From: Desulfococcus multivorans
GTDB lineage: Bacteria; Desulfobacterota; Desulfobacteria; Desulfobacterales; Desulfococcaceae
Assembly (NCBI RefSeq): GCF_001854245.1
Contig: NZ_CP015381.1
Location: forward strand, 3,631,001 to 3,695,000
Direction of reading: 5' to 3'
DNA length: 64,000 bases
Shown: positions 16,914 through 25,928 of the stretch, one piece after another
Numbering within the stretch: position 1 is the stretch's first letter
Layout: each line of letters begins with the position of its first letter
Notes under the pieces: model-generated
The model's database searches: none
Seen by the model: the letters and a program-made list of their open reading frames with translations, nothing else
What the model was told of the DNA's origin: nothing
Program-made: the position numbers and the translations under genes

Positions 16914-17864
16914 TTATTTTACAAAAATCCGGACCTCCCAATCCGTGCCGTCCGAATGTCCGTCAACGGCATAAACCTCTGGTGACGCACTGTCTTCGCC
17001 GGTAAAAAAAGAAATGTGATGGCAGGCCGTCCAATCCGGACTGAATTCGTTCGGACGGATAAAATCCATGGCGGCAAAATCGAGTTCTTCCTCCGTCATG
17101 CGGATATAGGATAACGCAATGCATTCACCGTATCTCCCCGTATAGGTACCCTGGAGAGGCATTATAAATCCGTCCCGGTATTTTACAAGCCCCCCTGCAG
17201 GTCGCAGGGTGGTTCGCGGATATTTAAAAAACTTTCCCTTTATGTATTCAATGATATTTCTGCGAAGCAATACCCGGCTGTTTTCAACAAAGACAGGACC
17301 TTGTGCCGCATTGAATTCAATCTTCGCGTATTTCAGGGCCGGTAGAACCTTGCGGCTCACGCCATAAACAAAATAGTAGGAATTATGCTTCGAGCGAGGG
17401 GCGATGACCCTGTCATTGACCTTTTGGTCGAGCACGAAATGATATGCCAGCAACCAGGGCCCCAACAGCGTCTCCGCCCTGTAAATCGCGACAAGTCCCG
17501 GCGCGGGAGCGGCGTCGATACAGGGAACCATCAGGTAATATCCCTCGCACGGGGAAATAAAGGGAAAGGATTCCCGGCTGCCTTTCACCGCATCGCCGTG
17601 ATAGTCCCATTGATGCAGATCCCGGCTCGTAAACATCCCGATGTACTGTCTTCTTGCCGGAAAAGCGACTTCGGCGAACAGCACCCAAAGCCCGGCCGCA
17701 GGGTCATATTGGATAAAGGGATCGGCAACAAACTTGCATTCGCCCGGAGCATCATCTTTCGAGATTCTCGCCACCTGTTGAAACGAGGATATTTGTTGTT
17801 TAAACCGGGCGATCCTGTTTGCCGGGTTATCGTCATCCTCGCGATCTCCCTGCCTGTCTTCCAT
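16914..17864 (-). CDS. GH43-like beta-propeller (IPCT-type) protein
   Basis: A 316-residue cytosolic protein. KFVADPFIQYDPAAGLWVLFAE and YIGMFTSRDLHQWDYHGDAV resemble the five-bladed propeller module seen beside glucosamine inositolphosphorylceramide transferases and formyl-transfer enzymes of polysaccharide loci. Each blade has a W/F-rich motif, and LRPAGGLVKYRDGFIMPLQG is the usual later blade. There is no signal peptide, so it is not a secreted glycosidase. Similar modules are thought to bind or modify sugar intermediates, so a role in building the repeat unit is likely but unproven. The first 25 residues are acidic and may not be translated from this exact ATG. Confidence 0.65.
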   Translation of the reverse strand: MEDRQGDREDDDNPANRIARFKQQISSFQQVARISKDDAPGECKFVADPFIQYDPAAGLWVLFAEVAFPARRQYIGMFTSRDLHQWDYHGDAVKGSRESFPFISPCEGYYLMVPCIDAAPAPGLVAIYRAETLLGPWLLAYHFVLDQKVNDRVIAPRSKHNSYYFVYGVSRKVLPALKYAKIEFNAAQGPVFVENSRVLLRRNIIEYIKGKFFKYPRTTLRPAGGLVKYRDGFIMPLQGTYTGRYGECIALSYIRMTEEELDFAAMDFIRPNEFSPDWTACHHISFFTGEDSASPEVYAVDGHSDGTDWEVRIFVK

Positions 17865-18186
17865 AGAGCCTCCTGTGTTACCGAATTTTTGAGATTAAGA
17901 CCTGAACCCGGGCAACCTCAAGCAGCAGCGTCAACCTTGCGATTTTCAAGGAGCGATTTCCAATGGTGGGCCAAAGCAAGGTTCGTCATTCAGGCTGGAG
18001 CCGCAGCGACAATCCGCTTGCCGGTTTATTCAGCCGTTTCAGTCATATGCAGAGACAACTTCCTTAACGGCATTGCCGGGCTGGGTTGAGGTAACGGCAT
18101 CGATGAATCAATGGGATGTTCCGCGACCACATTTTACAACGCCGCCAGTATACTAAAGTCTTCGCTTCAAGGCGAGGGATTTTCTC
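17865..18186. other. Intergenic gap, about 320 bp, nothing recognised
   Basis: No open frame with a recognisable motif, tRNA or strong hairpin is visible. Base composition shifts here from GC-rich to AT-rich toward the two acyltransferase genes, so it may mark the boundary of a transferred segment. The promoter of the propeller gene should lie within it. Confidence 0.4.
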
Positions 18187-18684
18187 CTATTCCCCGAGTG
18201 GGACATCAATATTTTTTGGGGGCGAACTCACCAAAGTAAATTGATTTTTTTCAATGACAGCTCTCGATGCCATATTATTTTCCTCAGCCCAGACAATACA
18301 TCTTTTAAAGCCCTTGTTTTTCAAATAGATCATCATCTGTTTAATCAAGGCCGTGTGCATTCCTCTATTCCTGTATGCCTTTACTGTAAAACCGGATATG
18401 AGTGATGCCTCTTTTGATCCCAGTTCCACTTCCTTTGTACTTTTATAACAAATTCGTGCCCACGCAATAATTGTATTTCGGTCCCTAATAATAAAATAGT
18501 CATCCTTCCTGACCAACCATCTCATGAAATTTAATTTTGTATTCCCGTAAAAATAACTCCTGATGAAATCCAAAATGGTAGCCTTACCCATATGATACTT
18601 TTCAAGGCGATTCTCTGTTATTGGATTTGTTAAATCGTAAACATAAATTCTCAAATTCTGTGCGTTCTTTTCTATAATTTTCAT
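18187..18684 (-). CDS. GNAT-family acetyltransferase
   Basis: A 165-residue protein with a GNAT core: substrate-side strands (FIIRDRNTIIAWARICY), then LISGFTVKAYRNRGMHTALIKQMMIYLKN, which is the acetyl-CoA-binding loop (Q/RxxGxG/A form: R-N-R-G-M-H-T) followed by the alpha3 helix, and NMASRAVIEKNQF, the typical last helix. It probably acylates an amino sugar or a small amine. The gene is clearly AT-rich compared with its neighbours and clusters with the following FemAB-like gene, which is also AT-rich. Substrate unknown. Confidence 0.75.
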   Translation of the reverse strand: MKIIEKNAQNLRIYVYDLTNPITENRLEKYHMGKATILDFIRSYFYGNTKLNFMRWLVRKDDYFIIRDRNTIIAWARICYKSTKEVELGSKEASLISGFTVKAYRNRGMHTALIKQMMIYLKNKGFKRCIVWAEENNMASRAVIEKNQFTLVSSPPKNIDVPLGE

Positions 18685-18768
18685 TGAAGGCTGCTCCTGA
18701 TCAAAAATGTCCGGCTATATTTTTGCTTGTCCGGGAACTTTTTCGGCTGAGATAATGTCAAATATCAG

Positions 18769-19548
18769 TCAGATATTTTCTGAAGCCGACGGCTTCCTGA
18801 ACCTGTTCTTTATAAACTCGACAATTTTATTCAGTCTTTGTCCTTTGTTATAATATAATAGTACAATAATGCGTTTTTTTAATTCATATTTACTTGTTTT
18901 CCCGTTGGATCCTTCTTCTTTAATATATTTTCTATATGGAAACAGTACCATTTCCCTGATGTAATCCTTCTCCGCCATCGGGTTGTCCTTAATAATTTTA
19001 GAAACATACTGCCATTTATATGATTTTGTTTTTCCTTCAGAATGTCGAATCAGGAGATCTTTCCAGGTTCCAATATTTCCACCACCTAAATCAAGCCATT
19101 CAATCCCGGGGTCCTGGACGGCATAACGGATTAAATTGAACCACATGTATTTTGCTATCGAACGATCCATATGTTTGATTTTATCATATATCGGTGCATA
19201 ACATTCGACATAACCATCATGTTGTTCAACGAAATGCAACGATATAATATCATCCTGTTTTTCTTTTTTTCTGGCGACAAAACAGGATAACATTTTTCTC
19301 TCATTGAGATATTGCAGGTATTGAAGAGAAAAGCTCCATTTGGCAAACCTGTTCCCGACAATTTGCCTCTCCCACATCCGCATGAATTGATCGACCAATG
19401 CCGCGTCGAAATCTATTTTCGCATATTCAAGGTCTTCGTTTATTTTGATGATGCTTTTATAATTTTTTTTTGCGGCCTTTGACAGGCTTTGTAAATAGTC
19501 ATCGAATGTCACATCATGAACATTGACCAGCAAAGGGGTATAGTGCAT
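18769..19548 (-). CDS. FemAB/BioF2-like GNAT acyltransferase
   Basis: A 259-residue protein with the GNAT fold of the Acetyltransf_6 (FemAB/BioF2-like) type. Motifs: YLQSLSKAAKKNYKSIIKINED, the family N-terminal helix; DIISLHFVEQHDGYVECYAPIYD, the central strands; and IEWLDLGGGNIGTWKDLLIRHSEG, the conserved DLGGG/FK-type segment. In exosortase-linked polysaccharide loci such proteins add aminoacyl or acyl groups to sugars. It is AT-rich, with codon use unlike the flanking GC-rich glycosyltransferase, which suggests separate acquisition with the neighbouring GNAT gene. Exact substrate unknown. Confidence 0.75.
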   Translation of the reverse strand: MHYTPLLVNVHDVTFDDYLQSLSKAAKKNYKSIIKINEDLEYAKIDFDAALVDQFMRMWERQIVGNRFAKWSFSLQYLQYLNERKMLSCFVARKKEKQDDIISLHFVEQHDGYVECYAPIYDKIKHMDRSIAKYMWFNLIRYAVQDPGIEWLDLGGGNIGTWKDLLIRHSEGKTKSYKWQYVSKIIKDNPMAEKDYIREMVLFPYRKYIKEEGSNGKTSKYELKKRIIVLLYYNKGQRLNKIVEFIKNRFRKPSASENI

Positions 19549-19688
19549 ATCCTTATTCCTTGCACCCTGTTCAGGGCGTGCCGAACCATTTGCAACCGGC
19601 TAAAAATATATCCGGTTTTTGCCGAACAACCGACGTTGCGGCGTTATTGTTGCCGATAATATAGGCCGATGTGTTCAGCAGGCCCCAG

Positions 19689-20810
19689 TCAAGGGACTTG
19701 CTCGAAAAGTCGAACAATTTTATCGGCATTTCGGGTTGAGAAGTATTCGAGAGCGAAACTCTGGGCATTCATTCCCAGACGGCTTCTGAGATCGTCATCT
19801 TCAATCAATGATGCGACATCCGTTTTAAGCCGTTCGAAGGAGCCCGATACAAACCCCAGCCGATATCGTTCGATCAAGCGATCGGGATTTACCGTCAGAC
19901 TGACCACGGGCACCCTTCGGAACCAGGCCTGTATGAACGTATTCGGAAATCCCTCACGATCACTCGTGTTGACAAAGATATGGGATTCAGCCAGAAGTTC
20001 GTTAACCTCTTTCTGGCTTCTGGGCCCCAGATACGTGAGGCCGGGCACCGAATTCATGAATTCCATATACTTCCGTTTCTGGATCGTGTTTCCCTGGATC
20101 GCGCCGACCATCAGGAAGCGTGCCCGGTTCAAATGCTGCAGTTCGGCCGCCAGGCGCATGAAAATTTCCGGTTGCTTCAACGGTTTGAGATTCGCCACCC
20201 ACACCACCTGAACAGGCTTGTTTTTTGAAATGACTTCGGTGGGTGCCGGATGAAAGTTGGGAATAACCACGGACGCCTTTCTTCCGAAATTCCTTTCAAG
20301 AAGCCTTCTCTGATCCCAGGTTTGAGCGATGATATGAGAGGCATGTTTAATACCATAGTTCAGCATATACCTGTCGAGTTGTTTATACACGAACAGCCGT
20401 GAAGCAGATATCCTGGGAGGTTCAAGATCGTGTTCATGTGCGATGTGCCAGATCATCCTGCAACGATTTTTAAGGGCATACCGCGCGGCGATTCCGGTCT
20501 GGGCGCAGCCGACCCTCTGGTAAATGACGTCCGGATCGATTCGTTTCAACAGTCTCGGCAAAAGAATCAGCTCGAAAAGATGCCGGTGGGATCCACGCAT
20601 GCCCGCGCCCGGATAGCCGTAATGAATCAGCCTGTAGCCGTCCGGCGTGTAATTCGGATCGCACCCGCGGGTTAAATAAAAAATATCATACCGATCCATT
20701 TTCCGAAGTTCCTCGATAAGGCATTTAGCCTGATATTGAGACCCTCCCATGATCTGGCTCCAATGGCCCGGTATCATGATGCAGAGCCGTTTACGGCGAG
20801 CATTTTTCAT
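19689..20810 (-). CDS. Glycosyltransferase family 4 protein
   Basis: A 373-residue GT-B enzyme. The N-terminal acceptor domain starts CIMIPGHWSQIMGGSQYQAKCLIEEL (glycine loop MGGSQ), and the donor domain holds VVWVANLKPLKQPEIFMRLA, HIFVNTSDREGFPNTFIQAW and VPVVSL. The usual E-x7-E motif reads E-x7-Q here, a change in the position that normally contacts the nucleotide sugar, so activity may be altered. The acceptor sugar cannot be told from sequence. It is read with the upstream WecG-like gene on the same strand, 63 bp away. Confidence 0.85.
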   Translation of the reverse strand: MKNARRKRLCIMIPGHWSQIMGGSQYQAKCLIEELRKMDRYDIFYLTRGCDPNYTPDGYRLIHYGYPGAGMRGSHRHLFELILLPRLLKRIDPDVIYQRVGCAQTGIAARYALKNRCRMIWHIAHEHDLEPPRISASRLFVYKQLDRYMLNYGIKHASHIIAQTWDQRRLLERNFGRKASVVIPNFHPAPTEVISKNKPVQVVWVANLKPLKQPEIFMRLAAELQHLNRARFLMVGAIQGNTIQKRKYMEFMNSVPGLTYLGPRSQKEVNELLAESHIFVNTSDREGFPNTFIQAWFRRVPVVSLTVNPDRLIERYRLGFVSGSFERLKTDVASLIEDDDLRSRLGMNAQSFALEYFSTRNADKIVRLFEQVP

Positions 20811-20873
20811 ATATGCACGAGACTCCCCTTGAAAATTCGATACAAAATTCTTTCCGGCGGTTTTCGGAAGGAA

Positions 20874-21632
20874 TCAACGGCGATTTTTGCGTCTCCGGCG
20901 ATACGCTTCCCATACCATCCATATGAACACGGGGTTGCTTTTCGCGTAACGCAGCCACATCCGCCGGGGTTCCTCTACAATCCGATACACCCATTCCAGG
21001 CCGGATCGCTGCATCCACAGGGGTGCGCGTTGGGTCAAGCCGGAAACGACGTCGAAGCTTCCCCCCACGCCCATGCAGAACGGCACGCCCATTCGGGGCA
21101 TCCAGCGGTTCAGAAATTTCTCCTTCTTCGGAGAGGAGACGGCCACGAACAGCATATCCGCTCGTGAGGCCCGGATCTCATCCGCGACGTCCGCCGCCTC
21201 ATCCTCGCTGAAATAACCGTTCCTGAATCCCGCGATGTCCAGCCGAGGGTATTTTTCCCTGAAGACGGCCGTCGTCCGCTGCACCACTTCCTCCCGGGCT
21301 CCCAGAAAATAGGGACGATACCCCTTCATCGCCGAGATCTCCACCAATCTCTGGAAGAGATCGATCCCGGCCACCCGGTCCGGCACCGGGGTCCCGAGAA
21401 TCCGGGATGCCCACACCACGGGCATGCCGTCCACATTGACCACGTCACAGCTGTTGACGATCCGCCTCAGATCCGGATCCTTCCGCATCAGGGTAAACTT
21501 GAGGGCATTGACAACAACGTGCTGCCGCGGCCGCCCCTCCCGGATGATCTCTTCCACAAGCCGGATGGTTTCGTCCATGGTCAGGGCGTCGATTCTGCAG
21601 CCGAGCAGGTCGACTTTCCGGGTGTTCATCAC
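20874..21632 (-). CDS. WecG/TagA/CpsF-family glycosyltransferase
   Basis: A 252-residue protein of the WecG/TagA family, which transfers N-acetylmannosamine-type sugars to lipid-linked acceptors at the membrane. Motifs: VVNALKFTLMRKDPDLR, VNVDGMPVVWASRILGTPVPDRVAGIDL (catalytic Asp/Thr region), PYFLGAREEVVQRT and GVPFCMGVGGSFDVVSGLTQRAP with ERVYRL-like GLEWVYRIVEEPRR near the C-terminus. Full length. Its start codon overlaps the stop of the heparinase gene (TGATG), so the two are translated together. Confidence 0.9.
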   Translation of the reverse strand: MMNTRKVDLLGCRIDALTMDETIRLVEEIIREGRPRQHVVVNALKFTLMRKDPDLRRIVNSCDVVNVDGMPVVWASRILGTPVPDRVAGIDLFQRLVEISAMKGYRPYFLGAREEVVQRTTAVFREKYPRLDIAGFRNGYFSEDEAADVADEIRASRADMLFVAVSSPKKEKFLNRWMPRMGVPFCMGVGGSFDVVSGLTQRAPLWMQRSGLEWVYRIVEEPRRMWLRYAKSNPVFIWMVWEAYRRRRKNRR

Positions 21633-23674
21633 GGCGCCTCGCTTTCGGTACGATCGCGGCCTTCCCGGTCCGCGACCTTCCCCTGAACCTGGATATGAAT
21701 GTCCGTCCTCAGGGATGTCGTTTGCGAAATGCGGTTCTCGGCCGCCGCGGTAACGGCCGGCACCCGCTCCTCATATCTTCGGGAAACCCATCCCCGGGGC
21801 GGGACCTCGTCTCCCCGGTACAGGGAGAGCCGGGTGTCGGGCGGATGGGTCGTCAGGTGAATCCGAACCCCGTTCCTTTCGGCGACGATGCTCCCACCGT
21901 TCAATACCACCTTGCAGTCTTCATGAAAATGCCAGAACCGTTCAACGACGTGATCGGCCGCGCATTCCAGGATGTCTTCAACCGACAGGATATCCCGTTC
22001 CTTGTCGAAAACGACCTTTCTCCGGTGCATGACCGGATCGCTGAGCCGACGGTATCCGTCATGGGACCCTTCAAAAACGTCCCGATCGGGCGCAATCTCG
22101 AAGGTTGCCGCCCGCGCGTTCGCTTTTTTGAGCCACATGAACTTTCCGCCGGACAGGGATTGGTCGGCGCCGTCGATTCTCACGGTGTTGTGTGCCGCAG
22201 TCCCCCTGAAATATGCCCGCCACAGGTCTCCGCCGTGATAGCTGAAGGTTCCCGGGTCGATCAGAAATTCCGCGCCGCCGACGGACAGATACAGGGCCAG
22301 GGCGTCGGCATGGCCGTGGGCCGCGATGGAAAGATACCCCAGGGGGCCGCAGTCGACGATACATCGGATCTCATCTGCCGTTTCGAAATTCCGGCCGAGA
22401 ATGAAATATCCCCCCTCCGGAAATGCCCTTTTCGTATCAAGCGCCTTTGACGGGAGCGACATCGCGGTCTCGGCAAAGGCCCCCGTCAGCCACCGGGTTT
22501 TATCATCGATGCGCCGGGCTTTCCGGAAAAAATCGGATCGCGTGAAGAGGACCGCGCCGGTCGCCAACTGGGATTGATATGGACAGAAATCCGGTTCCTG
22601 CGACAGGTTAACGACATATCCGTCATCCGCGTCCCCGATCATTGGGAGGTTCCCGGCGACATCCATCATGGCGGCCACAAACGCCAGACGTCGCTCGATG
22701 CTTTCGGAATATGCGGGCGGAAAGGATACACCCGCGGCCTTTGCGGATATGAGGGACAGTATCAGAAAATCGAGAACAAACTGCTGGTACGCCATGGCCT
22801 GTTCCTTGCCCGCACCGTCCGGATGAACCTGTCTGACGGCTTCATCGGCCAGGATACCGAACCCGGTGCGGCGCCATCGGCCGGTAACCTTTCCCCAGTA
22901 CGGCCACGTGTTTGACCCGATAAAGAGGCCGGCCGCCTCGCCGATCAGGTGATTGTTCGCGGAGGAATGGCGGGAAAAATGGCCGGATATGAAGGCCATG
23001 TGGCGGTAGACGGACGAGAGCCACCGGTCTCGGAGGCGCACCCCGTCGTCACCCTCGAAAAGCACGCTGTCGGCACGTCCGATCAATTGCCAGACAACGC
23101 TCCAATTGATCAGGCGAACGGCGAGTTCGAGAGAACTGGACCAGTTGGGACCCGCGGGATAGGGGCATTGCGCCAGCCACGTGCTCAGATGCAGCTTCAG
23201 TGCCTTGAGATAGACCCCTTTCCCGGAAAGCCGGTAGGCCTGGGCCAGCAGCGGCAGATGGAGATGGCGGTTGGGCTCCCAGAGATATTTGATATCCCCG
23301 ACAAGGGCGCGGTCGTGGCAGTCGATGGTCTTTCCAAAGGTCATGGGGGCTGCGGTTCGGGTCTTGGGATCCCTGTTCCAGTTCAGGATCACCGCATCGG
23401 CATCCACGTCCAGTTGGAAAATCCTGAGGCTCCCCTTGATGATGCGGTTTGCCGCCGCAGCATATCGCTCTTTATCCGAAAGCCCATCGGGGACGGTAAT
23501 CCAGCATTTCGTCGGTTGCATCACGGGCGGGGGGACGGGAGGGAAAATCCCCCGCCTGAAGGCACGGATTTCGCGACCGGTTTCAATCTGCTTTACGGCC
23601 CGGTAGAGGATCTCCCGGATCGACATGCTTTTCAGCCGATTCAACAACCATTGATATCTGGTGGAAAGTACCAT
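21629..23674 (-). CDS. Heparinase II/III-family polysaccharide lyase-like protein
   Basis: A 681-residue protein. The N-terminal alpha-helical toroid (about residues 60-330) contains YLWEPNRHLHLPLLAQAYRL and NNHLIGEAAGLFIG, including a candidate catalytic Asn-His pair. The beta-sandwich half (380-660) starts with YFILGRN and holds the Heparinase II/III signature SIAAHGHADALALYLSVGG with conserved His residues. No signal peptide is seen, although similar EPS-locus proteins are exported or act on intermediates. The presence in an EPS locus suggests it trims or remodels a uronate-containing polymer. Catalysis is inferred from family. Confidence 0.85.
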   Translation of the reverse strand: MVLSTRYQWLLNRLKSMSIREILYRAVKQIETGREIRAFRRGIFPPVPPPVMQPTKCWITVPDGLSDKERYAAAANRIIKGSLRIFQLDVDADAVILNWNRDPKTRTAAPMTFGKTIDCHDRALVGDIKYLWEPNRHLHLPLLAQAYRLSGKGVYLKALKLHLSTWLAQCPYPAGPNWSSSLELAVRLINWSVVWQLIGRADSVLFEGDDGVRLRDRWLSSVYRHMAFISGHFSRHSSANNHLIGEAAGLFIGSNTWPYWGKVTGRWRRTGFGILADEAVRQVHPDGAGKEQAMAYQQFVLDFLILSLISAKAAGVSFPPAYSESIERRLAFVAAMMDVAGNLPMIGDADDGYVVNLSQEPDFCPYQSQLATGAVLFTRSDFFRKARRIDDKTRWLTGAFAETAMSLPSKALDTKRAFPEGGYFILGRNFETADEIRCIVDCGPLGYLSIAAHGHADALALYLSVGGAEFLIDPGTFSYHGGDLWRAYFRGTAAHNTVRIDGADQSLSGGKFMWLKKANARAATFEIAPDRDVFEGSHDGYRRLSDPVMHRRKVVFDKERDILSVEDILECAADHVVERFWHFHEDCKVVLNGGSIVAERNGVRIHLTTHPPDTRLSLYRGDEVPPRGWVSRRYEERVPAVTAAAENRISQTTSLRTDIHIQVQGKVADREGRDRTESEAP

Positions 23675-23785
23675 GATTAATATCTCATTCTGCCCGGTTC
23701 AGGCAAACCGTCTCAAATGACGGACAAAAAGGTATCGAGGTATCGGTATGATGCTCTCGACGGCACCCTTCTCCGAAGGGATCCG

Positions 23786-24892
23786 TCAGAGCCGCTCATA
23801 CAGCGCCGTGAGCTCGCGCGTGATCATCTTCTCCGCATCGAATATCCCGGCGACCCGTTGGCGACTTTCCCGGCCCATTGAGAGACGTTTTTCCTTCGAC
23901 ATCACCAGCGTCCTGAGTGCATTTCCCAGCCCGTCAATGTCGCCGGGGTCGACCAGATGGCCGTTGACGCCGTCTTCGACCAGTTCGGGAATGCCGGCGA
24001 CCCATGTCGATACGATGGGGAGCCCGTAGGCCATGGCCTCCAGAATCGACATGGGCAATTGCTCATGGTAGGACGGCAGAACATAGATGTCGGCATTCGA
24101 CAGATACCGTTCTTTCACCTTTCCCGAAATCCATCCCGGAACGTTCACAATCGCATTCAAGCCATCCCGGTTCACGATAGCACGCACCGCATCCACATCA
24201 CCGTCCCCCGCGATCGTGAACCGAACCCCCAATTCTTCGTAGAACGCCCGCCGTGCCCCGATGCATTCCAGCAGGTCATAGACCCCTTTCCGCGTGGAAA
24301 GCCGCCCCAGGAAGAGGATATTCAGTGCCGACCGGGTGTGATCGACATCCACCCATCGAGGCCTGGGCGCGGGATTGAACAATTTGACGACATGCGATTT
24401 ATCCGCAAATTTTTCGATTCCGGCTTTCCACTCATCGGAAAGCACGATGACCCGATCCGCCCTGTTGAACACCGTTCGCGTCATCCATCGATTAAAGCTG
24501 TTTTCCGTCATGAACCGCTCAAAGTTGGAGCCGTGGATATGCACCATCACTTTGCAGCGAAATATTTTGGCAATCCGGAATATCACCCATTTCCTGTAGA
24601 AACTGCCGTAATGGGAAACATGCAGGTGGCAGATGTCCACCCGGCTTCTCATCATCGTGCGCAGGGTGATGATGATGCATTTCAGAAAAAAAAGAGCATT
24701 TTTAATCCTCGAACCTTCGGTTGTCGTTGGTATGAAAATAAACGGCATCTTCCTGTGCAGACCGGCTTTTAAATATTCCAGGACCACAAAAGAGATGCCG
24801 CCTTTCAGCCCCAGATCCGGGCCGAACATGGCGACAAGAGGTTTTTTTTTCACACGGACGGCCTTTTTGTGAGGGGCTATTTTATCTGCCAT
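23786..24892 (-). CDS. Glycosyltransferase family 4 protein
   Basis: A 368-residue GT-B glycosyltransferase. GPDLGLKGGISFVVLEYLKAG is the acceptor-side glycine loop and the donor side has ILFLGRLSTRKGVYDLLEC and YVLPSYHEQLPMSILEAMAYGLPIVS with an intact E-x7-E motif. ATG 24892 is preferred because AAGGA lies upstream; an in-frame ATG at 24940 has none. It is separated from the heparinase gene by about 110 bp and is probably part of the same transcript. Sugar specificity unknown. Confidence 0.85.
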   Translation of the reverse strand: MADKIAPHKKAVRVKKKPLVAMFGPDLGLKGGISFVVLEYLKAGLHRKMPFIFIPTTTEGSRIKNALFFLKCIIITLRTMMRSRVDICHLHVSHYGSFYRKWVIFRIAKIFRCKVMVHIHGSNFERFMTENSFNRWMTRTVFNRADRVIVLSDEWKAGIEKFADKSHVVKLFNPAPRPRWVDVDHTRSALNILFLGRLSTRKGVYDLLECIGARRAFYEELGVRFTIAGDGDVDAVRAIVNRDGLNAIVNVPGWISGKVKERYLSNADIYVLPSYHEQLPMSILEAMAYGLPIVSTWVAGIPELVEDGVNGHLVDPGDIDGLGNALRTLVMSKEKRLSMGRESRQRVAGIFDAEKMITRELTALYERL

Positions 24893-25027
24893 ACGGGACA
24901 TCCTTACTGTAAGATACCATGACGGCACCTTTGGCATCAACGTAGCTTTCGAACTATAATGGTTCGAATCCTATAACAAGAAATTATTTCACAAAAGCGA
25001 CAGGATGCGTCTTCGGGATGCATGCAA

Positions 25028-25915
25028 TCACATCTGTTCCGAATTCAACCTATGGTATCCATCAGCCGGTGCCGGTCCCCCCCATGCGCCGCATTCCAGC
25101 AAATGATGTTCATGAATATAATCCGCCAGAAGTTCACCCACCAGGTCACAGCCGAGGGGCGTAAAATGGCCGTGAGACTTTTCCCAATACAGCTTTTCCC
25201 CCCGCCTTTCCCTGAATTTCGAAATCGGCGACACGATGTTGAAAAGTCGGTCGGCACCTTCTTTCAGCGGGAAATTGGATACGAAACGGGTTCTGGATAA
25301 TCGGGACGGGATATCCAGAATCATAAAACGGCTGTCGTTGGCAAGACATTCATTTTGAATCTTTTTCAGAAGGTGAATCGTCAGCTTGTTTTTGTAATTC
25401 AACTTCCGCTTCAGCGTTTTGTTCCGGTCTGAAGCGGCTGCTTGATCTCCGTTCGGTTTCTTTTCGGAGGCATTGGATCGTATATTCACCAACCCCTTTT
25501 TGACATTCAAGGCGGCCCAGTCCCTGACAAAGATGAACCCGGCAGTCGCCGGCAGAATCCACCAGCCGACAAAAGCCCACTGGACGGCATCCTTTTCCTG
25601 AATCAGCGGCCAATGAACACTGATCTCGATTTTTTGGGACAGCACCAGCAAAAACGCGGCAAAAAGCAGATAGGCGTATGACTTCGCCTTTTCTGCAATG
25701 GTCATTCTTTCGCGATCGATGATGATCGAGGCCGTGTAATCGAGAAAAGTGGAAATCACCAGCAGAAACAGAAATCTGACGTCCCACCAGCCATAGAATA
25801 TGTAACTCGCCGCGAAAAGAACAAGGTTCTGCCGCTTGTAACTTCTTTGGTTCAACCGGTAAACGGTATAGACAATGATAAAGAAGACAGCGAAAGTCCA
25901 GGTATTGAACAGCAC
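25028..25915 (-). CDS. Chimeric MBOAT N-terminus / SGNH C-terminus
   Basis: Residues 1-130 match the start of AlgI-like membrane-bound O-acyltransferases (MLFNTWTFAVFFIIVYTVYRL, VLFAASYIFYGWWDVRFLFLL, FLDYTAS) with four hydrophobic segments. From about residue 175 the protein instead resembles the C-terminal part of AlgX/AlgJ-type SGNH hydrolases: LTIHLLKKIQNECLANDSRFMILDIPSR and later GHFTPLGCDLVGELLADYI, including a terminal H-F-T-P box. The MBOAT catalytic His region and the SGNH GDS block are both absent. It looks like an in-frame deletion joining two adjacent O-acetylation genes, so it is probably inactive. An unusual functional fusion is less likely. Confidence 0.6.
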   Translation of the reverse strand: MLFNTWTFAVFFIIVYTVYRLNQRSYKRQNLVLFAASYIFYGWWDVRFLFLLVISTFLDYTASIIIDRERMTIAEKAKSYAYLLFAAFLLVLSQKIEISVHWPLIQEKDAVQWAFVGWWILPATAGFIFVRDWAALNVKKGLVNIRSNASEKKPNGDQAAASDRNKTLKRKLNYKNKLTIHLLKKIQNECLANDSRFMILDIPSRLSRTRFVSNFPLKEGADRLFNIVSPISKFRERRGEKLYWEKSHGHFTPLGCDLVGELLADYIHEHHLLECGAWGGPAPADGYHRLNSEQM

Positions 25916-25928
25916 CGCGCAGGGCCCC

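Noticed and set aside
24965-24990. tRNA-like T-arm sequence GGTTCGAATCC
   Set aside because: Neighbouring stem bases do not pair and no cloverleaf can be drawn, so it is most likely chance.
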